A stretch of DNA of 40,716 bases from Fibrobacter succinogenes (GTDB taxonomy: Bacteria; Fibrobacterota; Fibrobacteria; Fibrobacterales; Fibrobacteraceae). A model generated the notes under the pieces. That model was not told the DNA's origin, did not search any database, and worked only from the letters and a program-made list of their open reading frames with translations. The stretch lies in NCBI RefSeq assembly GCF_902779965.1, contig NZ_CACZDK010000041.1, positions 1-40,716 on the forward strand, in the 5' to 3' direction. This document shows positions 1 through 7,405 of the stretch, one piece after another. The translations under genes were made by a program, and so were the position numbers. How positions within the stretch are numbered: the first letter of the stretch is position 1; every line of letters begins with the position of its first letter.

Positions 1-324
1 GGCAAGGAATACAAGGACGCGAACGGCCTCAAGAAAGTCCGCCTCGAAGACGACGAAATCGAGAAAATCGTGACCACCTTCCGCAAGGCCAAAGCCGTCG
101 AAGACTTCAGCGTAGTCGTGACCTACGGCGAAGTCAAGGAAAAAGGCTACAGCCTGAGCGCCGGCCAGTATTTCGACATCAAGATAGACTACGTGGATAT
201 CACCGCCGACGAATTCAATGCCCAGATGAAAGCCGACACCGAAGAACTCACCGCCATGTTCGCCGAAAGCCACAAACTCGAAAAGGAAATACAGAAACAG
301 TTGAGCAACTTGAAATTCAATTAG
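1..324 (+). CDS. hsdM: Type I restriction-modification DNA methyltransferase subunit M, C-terminal end (partial)
   Basis: The frame is open from base 1, so the gene begins upstream and only its last 107 residues are visible. The sequence GYSLSAGQYFDIKI, followed by an acidic helix and a lysine-rich end, is typical of the C-terminus of N6-adenine methyltransferase subunits of type I systems, where it helps dock HsdS. The SAM-binding and NPPY motifs lie outside the window and cannot be checked. The presence of hsdS 650 bp downstream supports the call. Codon use is GC-richer than in the genes after hsdS, so this part looks older in the genome than the AT-rich block. Confidence 0.85.
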   Translation, partial: GKEYKDANGLKKVRLEDDEIEKIVTTFRKAKAVEDFSVVVTYGEVKEKGYSLSAGQYFDIKIDYVDITADEFNAQMKADTEELTAMFAESHKLEKEIQKQLSNLKFN

Positions 325-579
325 GTCTGCGTCATCTTGAGCGTGGTTACCGGATAAGGTTCCTGAGCTTGCCGAAGGGTCGAATGTAAAGGATCTAGGA
401 AAGGTTTAGTAAAGATGGGAATGAAATTGAAAGGATATACAAAGGGGGAAGTCTCCCCCTCGCTCGCACTCCGTTGCTCGCTACCCCTTCTAGCGGGGAC
501 ACCCCGCAACGCCCCGATAAAGCCACACGGATTCGATTTTCCTAACGGAAAATCTTTATAAGAAAAAAGGAATAAGGAA
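325..579. repeat. Intergenic stretch with dispersed host repeats
   Basis: No gene is seen here. Bases 333-400 carry a sequence of the TCATCTTGAGC...CCGAAGG type, related to the GTCATCCTGAGC intergenic repeats common in many genomes. Bases 449-515 hold a second repeat-like block (CTCGCTCGCACTCCGTTGC, then GGGGACACCCCGC). These blocks separate hsdM from the next gene, an unusual interruption for a type I operon. AAGGAATAAGGAAATG at 568-582 supplies the ribosome binding site for the gene starting at 580. Confidence 0.45.
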
Positions 580-912
580 ATGTTGGATTGGATAAATCAA
601 AATTCTGGTTTGTTTTCACTTTTGGCTGTCGTCGCATCCGTCATTGTCCCTATAGCTATATTCAAAAAACAACGCAAATACGATGAGGCCGCTGAAAGTA
701 GGAGTGTAGTAAGGGAACGGGATGCAGAACGAAGGCAGATAGAAAGAGATAATCAGGCAAAACAAGAGCAAGAAAGAAAAGAACGAAAAAGATTTCAAGA
801 TAGAAAGGATGCAAGAAGAGAAGCGAATGCTTCTCCTTTAGCACGACTTGCTGGAGCTTCTGAAGAACTAGAAGAAGATATTTATTTGGATAAGCAATTA
901 GGTAAAAGATGA
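580..912 (+). CDS. Small membrane-anchored coiled-coil protein, unrecognised
   Basis: A 110-residue protein. Residues about 11-28 (GLFSLLAVVASVIVPIAIF) form one transmembrane segment; residues 30-85 are a highly charged Lys/Arg/Glu helix (KQRKYDEAAESRSVVRERD and on), probably a coiled coil on the cytoplasmic side. A purine-rich AAGGAATAAGG precedes the ATG by a few bases. It sits between hsdM and hsdS, where a type I operon normally has no gene. No enzymatic motif is visible and I do not recognise the family. It could be a small accessory of the restriction locus or an unrelated insertion. Confidence 0.6.
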   Translation: MLDWINQNSGLFSLLAVVASVIVPIAIFKKQRKYDEAAESRSVVRERDAERRQIERDNQAKQEQERKERKRFQDRKDARREANASPLARLAGASEELEEDIYLDKQLGKR

Positions 913-920
913 CTTTGGTG

Positions 921-954
921 CGTCATTGCGAGGAACGATAGAGACGAAGCAATC
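921..954. repeat. Short dispersed palindromic repeat
   Basis: CGTCATTGCGAGGAACGATA followed by GAGACGAAGCAATC matches the widespread CATTGCGAGG...GACGAAGCAATC repeat seen in many bacterial genomes. The ends ATTGC (925-929) and GCAAT (949-953) are inverted. It lies immediately before hsdS, whose start codon is only about 20 bases further on, so it may have displaced the original translation signal. Confidence 0.6.
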
Positions 955-975
955 TATGTGAAGGTTTGAAAAAGA

Positions 976-2184
976 ATGATAGCAACAGAATACTGCAAGA
1001 AAGTTTTTGATGGAACACATGATTCTCCAAAGCCAGTGGAGGACGGCAGACTTCTTATTACATCAAAACACATCGCAAATAGAAGTTTGGATATTTCCTC
1101 GGCCTATTTAATTTCTGAGGAAGATTTTGAAAATGTGAATAAACGCAGCCAAGTTCATCAGTGGGATATTCTATTTTCAATGATTGGAACTGTGGGCAAT
1201 GTTTATATTGAGACTTCGGAAAAGATTGATTACGCTATCAAGAATATGGGTGTTTTTTCTTGTCAAAACAAGGAAAAAGCATATTGGTTGTATTATTATC
1301 TGCAGTCTCCTTTGGTTCAAGCAAAAATTGATGCTTTAATGGCTGGGGCTGTGCAGAAATTTGTGCCACTCGGATTTTTGCGTGATTTAGATATTCCAGA
1401 ATACACAGAAAATTCTAAGAAAGTTGTTCAAGTCCTTTCCGCATTGGACGACAAAATCGCCCTAAACAAAAAGATGAACCAGAAACTCGAAGCAATGGCA
1501 AAACGCCTATATGACTACTGGTTCGTCCAATTCGATTTCCCCGACAAAAATGGCCGCCCCTACAAAACCACCGGCGGCCCCATGACCTACAACCCCGCCC
1601 TCAAACGCGAAATCCCTGCTGGCTGGGAAGTGAAAACTTTGGCAGACATTGCGGATTATGTCAAAACAACGACCAAATTTGATAAAGCGTTTAATTACGT
1701 ATCAACAGATAATATGTTGCCTCAAAAACAAGGCTTAAGCGGTGAAAACTTAAAACCTGCATCTGGAAATGTCTTGTGCTACAAAAAAGACGATATCCTG
1801 ATATCAAACATTCGTCCGTATTTCAAGAAAATATGGTATGCAGACCAAAGTGGAACATGCTCTACAGATGTCCTTTGTATTCGTTCTCTAAATTCGGATA
1901 ATTCATATTTTGTCTATAAGACCTTATGGCAAGATGATTTCTTTGACTATGTAATGCAGGGTGCAAAAGGCAGTAAAATGCCTCGTGGCGACAAAACGAG
2001 AATCATGAATTACCCTATTTGCATTGCGAAAGAAAATTTTGAAGATCTGATAAAAAAGTTTAGTGCTTTGGTTGTCCCGATGCAAGCTGTGATTCAGAAA
2101 AATACCAAGGAAATCTCTCGCCTCACAAAACTACGAGATAAACTCCTCCCGCTCCTAATGAACGGCCAAGTAACGGTTGGGTGA
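976..2184 (+). CDS. hsdS: Type I restriction-modification specificity subunit S
   Basis: A 402-residue specificity subunit of normal length. It has two target-recognition domains (about residues 1-150 and 200-360). The central conserved helix (VLSALDDKIALNKKMNQKLE, then AMAKRLYDYWFVQFDFP, about 150-185) and the distal one (NTKEISRLTKLRDKLLPLLM, about 378-400) set the spacing of the two half-sites and bind HsdM. An in-frame TGA at 967-969 forces the start to 976 or later. The usual opening residues (about ten, ending KLGDI-like) are missing, and no good Shine-Dalgarno is seen, so the N-terminus may have been trimmed where the upstream repeat inserted. The central region is GC-rich while both recognition domains are AT-rich, which fits domain shuffling. 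Confidence 0.93.
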   Translation: MIATEYCKKVFDGTHDSPKPVEDGRLLITSKHIANRSLDISSAYLISEEDFENVNKRSQVHQWDILFSMIGTVGNVYIETSEKIDYAIKNMGVFSCQNKEKAYWLYYYLQSPLVQAKIDALMAGAVQKFVPLGFLRDLDIPEYTENSKKVVQVLSALDDKIALNKKMNQKLEAMAKRLYDYWFVQFDFPDKNGRPYKTTGGPMTYNPALKREIPAGWEVKTLADIADYVKTTTKFDKAFNYVSTDNMLPQKQGLSGENLKPASGNVLCYKKDDILISNIRPYFKKIWYADQSGTCSTDVLCIRSLNSDNSYFVYKTLWQDDFFDYVMQGAKGSKMPRGDKTRIMNYPICIAKENFEDLIKKFSALVVPMQAVIQKNTKEISRLTKLRDKLLPLLMNGQVTVG

Positions 2185-2226
2185 TTTTTTTTAAGATTAT
2201 TTAGAAATACAAAAAAAGGAATAAAT

Positions 2227-2937
2227 ATGGCTTCTTTTCAAGAAAATATTGATAAATCCTCTGTTTTAAATCGTAAAATGATTGTTGAATTACGGTTTAA
2301 ACCAATTCCAACATTCCTTGACAAAAAAGGAAAAATTTTATCAGAAATGGAGGGCTTTATTCCCAATGGATTTTGGTCTTTTGGTGAACTTGCAGTGAAA
2401 ATTTCTGACAATAATGTTGAAAATCTTGTAAGAACATCTCTCGCTGTTGAGATTAATAGGTTTGCGTATGTATCCACCAAGATTGATTCTATTCAGAAAT
2501 ATGTAGATGATATTGATTCAATGTACAAAGCTTTAGTGCAGGTTTTTCCTAATATTGAAATTGCGCGAATTGGTTGTAGAATTCAGGGTACATATAAAAC
2601 TGCATCTCGTAAATTTGATGATGTTGTTGAAAAATTTAAGAATCATTTTCCTAATGATCTATTCTTTGATGGCTATCAATTAAAAGATTTAAGATTGGAA
2701 ATTAGACACGGGCAAGGCATGTATATATTGGGCCCAGTAAATGCAAATGATTCATTTTTAGAACGAAATTTTAATTATGAAGGTCGAAATAATGGCGTTG
2801 GTATTGGTCTAGATACAGATAATTTTTTGGTGGAAACCAGTCTTAATGAATTGAATTCCATTGAAAAAATTCATGATGTTGTTAGAGCGTCATTATCTGT
2901 TGAAAAGTCTCTGGTTGATAATTTTGGTGCATTATAA
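2227..2937 (+). CDS. Unrecognised protein, first gene of an AT-rich four-gene block
   Basis: A 236-residue soluble protein with no signal peptide or membrane segment. AAAAAAAGGAATAAATATG provides the ribosome binding site. The layout (VELRFKPIP near residue 25, a long central helical part, then LRLEIRHGQGMYILGP and GRNNGVGIGLDTDNF) loosely recalls TIGR04255-type sporadically distributed proteins, but the match is too weak to assign. The stop codon overlaps the next ATG (TAATG), so the two are translationally coupled and probably act together. Composition is far more AT-rich than hsdM, consistent with recent acquisition. Confidence 0.7.
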   Translation: MASFQENIDKSSVLNRKMIVELRFKPIPTFLDKKGKILSEMEGFIPNGFWSFGELAVKISDNNVENLVRTSLAVEINRFAYVSTKIDSIQKYVDDIDSMYKALVQVFPNIEIARIGCRIQGTYKTASRKFDDVVEKFKNHFPNDLFFDGYQLKDLRLEIRHGQGMYILGPVNANDSFLERNFNYEGRNNGVGIGLDTDNFLVETSLNELNSIEKIHDVVRASLSVEKSLVDNFGAL

Positions 2938-3548
2938 TGAGTAAAAAGAAAAAAAGGAAATCTGTGTCTAAAGTACAGCCTCCTGTACGGCAAGAAAATT
3001 TTGCAAATCCGTATGATTTAAAGTCTAATTTAAATAGAATAAATCAAAATGTAAGATATAATTTCAAACTTGAATATGGCGAAAGTTCTGTGGGACAGCA
3101 AATGCGACAACTCCCAAATACTGCAGTTGGTCCAAATGTTGATCCAAATGAAAAATCACAGTTTGATTCTGTCTTGCAAAATTTTCGTATGGAAATGGGG
3201 AAGAATTCTTCTGATTTGAAATTAGAAGTTTCAAACAACATAAACTCATCAATGCAACAATTTCGTGGAGAAATAGAAGGTAAGATAGATAAGAAACTTT
3301 CTAATAGTACATTTGGGATTGTCGTTAGTTTGGCTGGTGCTGTAATACTTTTTATTGCGACATATTTATTTGTGTATGTTAGATCTGATATAGGTGAACT
3401 TGAAAAAAAAGAAGTCGCTGTTGAAAAGGATGTTGAAAAGATTGAATCACAAAATATTGTATTTGAAAAACGTTTGGATAAGGTTGATTCTTTGAGTTCT
3501 GAACGTGTTTTTGAAGAACGATATAAAAAAAACAAAAAAATGCATTAA
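2937..3548 (+). CDS. Single-pass membrane protein with coiled coils, unrecognised
   Basis: A 203-residue protein starting with a basic MSKKKKRKS stretch. A single hydrophobic segment lies at about residues 125-148 (FGIVVSLAGAVILFIATYLF). It is flanked by an amphipathic helix before it and a heptad-like ELEKKEVAVEKDVEKIESQN helix after it, so the protein probably oligomerises at the membrane. It starts within the stop codon of the previous gene (TAATG), giving a tightly coupled pair. There is no catalytic motif. In defence operons such proteins can be membrane effectors or anchors, but that is inference from context only. Confidence 0.68.
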   Translation: MSKKKKRKSVSKVQPPVRQENFANPYDLKSNLNRINQNVRYNFKLEYGESSVGQQMRQLPNTAVGPNVDPNEKSQFDSVLQNFRMEMGKNSSDLKLEVSNNINSSMQQFRGEIEGKIDKKLSNSTFGIVVSLAGAVILFIATYLFVYVRSDIGELEKKEVAVEKDVEKIESQNIVFEKRLDKVDSLSSERVFEERYKKNKKMH

Positions 3549-3605
3549 TTAAAAAATGCTAAAATGTAGTTATTTTTATGACAGAATTAACAAAGAGGAA
3601 TGTTT

Positions 3606-4592
3606 ATGAATAATATGGCAATGACAAATTTGAATAATGCTAATACGATTGTTTTTATGCAATTGAAAAATATAGTGGAAAGTCAACAACGCTTTTCTAT
3701 GTATAATTCGCAAGTTAATCCGAATTTTTTTGGAGATTGGATTTATCCGTTGATTATTTCAGAAAATGTTTCTGGAGGGCTTTTAAGGAGAATAATAGAA
3801 TATATTGATGACGAACAAGTCTATCAAAAAAATCAAAATTTAAATGAGGATGATTATCATACTCATTTAGCCTTTGTTTATTTGACGCTACGAAATTATT
3901 CTGATGCTGTAAAAGAACTTGAATTGATAAAAAAAGAAAACTTTGGAACCTTAATACAAAAATGGAAATCATTCTCCGCCTTGCTGCAGAAGGCTGAAGA
4001 TAATTATAAACCATTAAATTTATTAAATGCTGAGGCGTCATATCCTTCAGAAAGAGAAACATACGAATGTCGGAAGGCTGTTTTGCTAGCAACATATGAA
4101 AAAGAATTTGTTTGTGTCCGTGTGCGATGGCAGAGTGTGGTTCGTTTTTGGGATGATATTCCTGCTTCTAAGATTGCTTTTTCTGAATGTTGTAGTACGA
4201 TAGAATTTACATGTACTTTTTTTGAACGTTGTTTGGTTGATGTTGCGTCAAGTAAAAAAGGTTATAATAATCAGAAAATGATAGGGCCTCTAATAGAATT
4301 TCTTGAAGGGGCTGGTTCTTTAGATCCTGTGGGAAAAAGTGAGATGAAATTAATATCCGATATTAAACGTGCGGAAGATTTAAGGAATTATCTGAATGAA
4401 TTAATTGAAAAAATCAAAAGCTTTGACACGTATGAAAAATATGCTTCTGCTTTGCTTTATTTATGTCATAAAATTAGAAACTGTTGTTCGCATAAAATGG
4501 ATTTAGAAGATCGTTTATTTGAAAATAAGGAAGAATTTAAGAAATATATAAAAATTCTTTTTGAAGGAATACTTTTGCTTACTGCAATTTGA
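3606..4592 (+). CDS. Protein with C-terminal HEPN-type RNxxxH motif (candidate ribonuclease)
   Basis: Two ATGs are possible, 3600 and 3606. AGAGGA abuts the first but sits six bases before the second, so 3606 is preferred (328 residues). An N-terminal helical region includes a TPR-like stretch (HLAFVYLTLRNYSDAVKELE). The C-terminal 140 residues are all-helical and contain LCHKIRNCCSHKM. The RNxxxH at bases 4476-4493 is the signature of HEPN domains, many of which are metal-independent RNases in toxin-antitoxin and abortive-infection systems. A 9-bp gap to the next gene, a putAbiC-like protein, supports a defence role. The active-site assignment rests on the motif alone, since the protein as a whole matches no family I can name. 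Confidence 0.65.
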   Translation: MNNMAMTNLNNANTIVFMQLKNIVESQQRFSMYNSQVNPNFFGDWIYPLIISENVSGGLLRRIIEYIDDEQVYQKNQNLNEDDYHTHLAFVYLTLRNYSDAVKELELIKKENFGTLIQKWKSFSALLQKAEDNYKPLNLLNAEASYPSERETYECRKAVLLATYEKEFVCVRVRWQSVVRFWDDIPASKIAFSECCSTIEFTCTFFERCLVDVASSKKGYNNQKMIGPLIEFLEGAGSLDPVGKSEMKLISDIKRAEDLRNYLNELIEKIKSFDTYEKYASALLYLCHKIRNCCSHKMDLEDRLFENKEEFKKYIKILFEGILLLTAI

Positions 4593-4601
4593 TGGTGTAT
4601 T

Positions 4602-6068
4602 ATGTCTAAAAAAATGGTAATTTTTTTGATTTTTCTCTCCTTGATTATGTGGGTTTTGCCTTACTTTTTGTATGGTGGGGATGACGGTTATGTTTTCTTC
4701 TATAGAAAAGTAAAACTAGAACAACCAAATAACTATCCAAACTATTATATCAGCCTGTTATGCCCTTTAGCTACGTTTTTTGGAGCGCTGGGTACGTTTT
4801 TGGCTTTTTTTGTTCAGTATAAGGCAAACCTCAATTTACAAGAAAAAGATGAAAAACAACAAAAGCAAATTGAAGCAGAGCAACAAAATAAAATGCGAGA
4901 AGACGTTGTATCGCGATTTTATGAACTGTTGAAACTTCACAAAAATAATGTTGATACGTTTTCGTGGAATGAATGTGTTGATGATTATAAGGTAAGTCTC
5001 GATTCTGAAGGAAGAGGACCTGAAAATGGAATCTTTGTTGAAAAACGAGGAAACCAAATATTCAATTATTTGCTTATAGAATTTGATTTGATATACCTCC
5101 TTTTGAAACACGAAAAAGGTCTTGGAAAAGATCTTGTAAATAAGGCATATGATTGTTTCTATAAATCAGTGAAAAATGATAATTTAAACGTTTTGTTAAA
5201 AAGTATTTCAGATTTTTTGAAATTTTCTGTGACGGAGGCAAATTTTATTGAGTCATGTAAAAGTGCGATTGAAAATTTAGATTCTGATTTGGAAGAGGTT
5301 TTAAAAAGGATTTTTAAAAAAAGAGGATATTTTATAAATAAAAAATTAGGTGATGGATATATTGAAACTATGAATCATTATTATCGTCATTTATACATGG
5401 TTGTGAAATATGTTGTAAACAGTGATTTGACATATTCACACAAGAGAGAACTGTTACGTGTTTTAAGAGCTCAAATGACACGACAAGAACAAGCGATGCT
5501 TTTTTATAATTGGGTTTCAGGATGCGGAAGTCAATGGGAAGAACCTAATGAGAAAGGAAATCATTTTTTTTCCGATTATAGAATGATTCATAATCTTGTG
5601 CCATGGGATTTGATTTTTGTTAGGGATTTCTGTCTTGATGTCAGAATAAGAAATGAATTGAATTTGAAGTATGATGGAAAAGAAAAATTGGATGAAATTA
5701 AATTTGTTGCGTCGTTTGTGGAGGCTTTAAAGACAAAAATCCATCAAATAAATTCAAAAAAATGGAAGTATGAAAAGGAAAATGATAAATTATTTGAATT
5801 TGAGGATTGGTACGATGAAGAAAGAACTCAATTTGGAGAATCCTTATACGATATGAGAGTTGAAAAAAAATATTATAAATTTTATAATAGAAAGGGAAAA
5901 AAGTTTTTAATGGTTGAAAAAAATAGTGTTGCTGACATTGTGGATAAAATATATCGCGAAAAATTTGATGTTAAGTCTGTAGAGATTATTGATGGCACTT
6001 CCATAAACGATGAAATGATTGATAATATAAAGAGAGATGGTTATGTCATTCGTAATTGTAATGGGTAA
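4602..6068 (+). CDS. Putative phage abortive infection protein (putAbiC-like membrane protein)
   Basis: A 488-residue protein. Two N-terminal transmembrane helices (about 5-24 and 50-72) are followed by a charged coiled coil (NLNLQEKDEKQQKQIEAEQQ) and a large cytoplasmic domain. YYRHLYMVVKYV and LLRVLRAQMTRQEQAMLFYN are typical of the putative phage abortive infection family (PF16872, putAbiC). These proteins are annotated by similarity, and their mechanism is not well known. Composition is very AT-rich, like the three genes before it. It follows the HEPN-motif gene by 9 bp, so the two are likely one transcript. The last 150 residues (KKYYKFYNRKGKKFLMVEKN region) look lineage-specific. Confidence 0.8.
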   Translation: MSKKMVIFLIFLSLIMWVLPYFLYGGDDGYVFFYRKVKLEQPNNYPNYYISLLCPLATFFGALGTFLAFFVQYKANLNLQEKDEKQQKQIEAEQQNKMREDVVSRFYELLKLHKNNVDTFSWNECVDDYKVSLDSEGRGPENGIFVEKRGNQIFNYLLIEFDLIYLLLKHEKGLGKDLVNKAYDCFYKSVKNDNLNVLLKSISDFLKFSVTEANFIESCKSAIENLDSDLEEVLKRIFKKRGYFINKKLGDGYIETMNHYYRHLYMVVKYVVNSDLTYSHKRELLRVLRAQMTRQEQAMLFYNWVSGCGSQWEEPNEKGNHFFSDYRMIHNLVPWDLIFVRDFCLDVRIRNELNLKYDGKEKLDEIKFVASFVEALKTKIHQINSKKWKYEKENDKLFEFEDWYDEERTQFGESLYDMRVEKKYYKFYNRKGKKFLMVEKNSVADIVDKIYREKFDVKSVEIIDGTSINDEMIDNIKRDGYVIRNCNG

Positions 6069-6200
6069 CATTTTTTTTAGAAATGTTTTTTCTGTGTCAG
6101 CTACCCATTTTTGTAAGTTTCCTCATAATAAAGAAATTGGAAGGTTGCTATTGAGGGGTGGGGATGATTTTTTTTTCAAAAAATGCAATTTTGTCAGTTT

Positions 6201-6503
6201 ATGGGGAAGCTTACAGTATCTGGTACCAAGTTGGATAGAAAACAAATTGCTGCGGTTCTGATAAATTCAGAAAACGATTATTCCAATGAGCCCGAATGGC
6301 AAAAAGAACAGTACTTGCTTTCTCAAAAGAACTACGCCAATTTCTTGGAATACGACAGCTGGCTGGACTGTTTTGAAATTAAAGAACTCAAAGTCCGCAA
6401 GATCGTTGTAAGAAAAGCCGAAAAGAAAGGCCGCCTGAACACTTACGACTTGTGCATCATGATGCAGAAATTGAAAGATTCAGAGTTCATTGATGAACCC
6501 TGA
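6201..6503 (+). pseudogene. Possible gene remnant of unknown origin
   Basis: The reading frame encodes about 100 residues that look protein-like (SQKNYANFLEYDSWLDCFEI, then KVRKIVVRKAEKKGRL). Base composition returns to the host type from about 6240 onward, while 6070-6200 remains AT-rich like the preceding genes. There is no clear ribosome binding site, and the start is arbitrary. It may be the 3' end of an older gene cut off when the AT-rich block arrived. I do not recognise the product. Bases 6504-6675 contain nothing I can identify. Confidence 0.3.
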
Positions 6504-6675
6504 AGAAAGTGCATGGGATAAATTCTTTCGAAGTGCCGGAAGTATAGCCTGAAAGCTTCATGGTAAAAAATTAGATTCGAATTGTTCGGAATTTCCAAAC
6601 AGCTGAGAGGTGGTAAAAAGACGATTTTGTGCAGTTGGCAACTGCACAATTAGGCTTATTACCGATTTTGTAATT

Positions 6676-7404
6676 TTAGTTCTTTTCTTCTTCCCGAACA
6701 TTCTCTGCCGTCAGTTCCGGATTTCTCAATTCAAATATAAGTTCATCAACGTGTGTGCAAGGATTTTGCGAACTTGGTGCATTTGTTGAATCTTTGAAAT
6801 TATTCCTAAGGGCCTCGGCTCTTGTAAATGCGTCAGCTTCATTGCCGAGTTTTGTTATGTGCTCGTAAATTTGGGAATCGCCTTTGGAGTAGTCGTAGAG
6901 AGCGTTCGGGTCTTTTTTGTGCAATTCGTTACGGATAGCGTCTTCTAGCAAGTCGCAAAGATCTTTGCGACTCGTGTGTTTAGAAACTTCTTTGAAATGC
7001 AGTAGCAGCCAAAGTTCAAAACTTTCGTTTGACCACGCGCAATTGATTTTGTGTTCTGCGGCTTGTTGGATGGCTTCGTCAAAATCGGGGAATTCATCCC
7101 GGTCAAATACGACCCAGACGCGGTCGTATTCTTGGTGGTTATATTCTATCTGGCGATGAACTTTGTTGACAAGGGCTGTTGTCGATTTCCCTTTGCCTTG
7201 TACAGTAATATTTATGTTGAAACGGTTCGTTTTGTCGAGTTCCGCTTTGAGTGCGTTGAAATAATTCGGCTCAGTCTGCGTGCCTTCAGTTGCAATCAAA
7301 AAAGTGAGCTTTACGAATCGCTCTTTGGTTTGCGATTCTTGCTCAATTCGTTTGGCGTGTAGTTCTTCTTCCTGTGCAATTTCTTCTAACGAGAGTTTTT
7401 TCAT
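6676..7404 (-). CDS. rloB: RloB-family TOPRIM-like protein, partner of the RloA ATPase
   Basis: A 242-residue protein. It contains the RloB-family motifs in order: ATEGTQTEPNYFNAL (E40, E45), VWVVFDRDEFPDF (D101, D103) and WSNESFELWLLLHF (about 125-137), a TOPRIM-like arrangement of acidic residues expected to bind metal and cleave nucleic acid. It starts 1 bp after the rloA stop with AAGGAG placed over the end of rloA, so the two are co-translated. Family members are found with type I restriction loci (hence restriction-linked orf) and in abortive-infection pairs resembling OLD-type nucleases. The last 40 residues are acidic and probably flexible. Confidence 0.88.
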   Translation of the reverse strand: MKKLSLEEIAQEEELHAKRIEQESQTKERFVKLTFLIATEGTQTEPNYFNALKAELDKTNRFNINITVQGKGKSTTALVNKVHRQIEYNHQEYDRVWVVFDRDEFPDFDEAIQQAAEHKINCAWSNESFELWLLLHFKEVSKHTSRKDLCDLLEDAIRNELHKKDPNALYDYSKGDSQIYEHITKLGNEADAFTRAEALRNNFKDSTNAPSSQNPCTHVDELIFELRNPELTAENVREEEKN

Positions 7405-7405
7405 T

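Noticed and set aside
6037-6261. 74-codon open frame overlapping the end of the putAbiC-like gene
   Set aside because: It overlaps the putAbiC-like coding end out of frame, and the rest is low-complexity AT-rich sequence.
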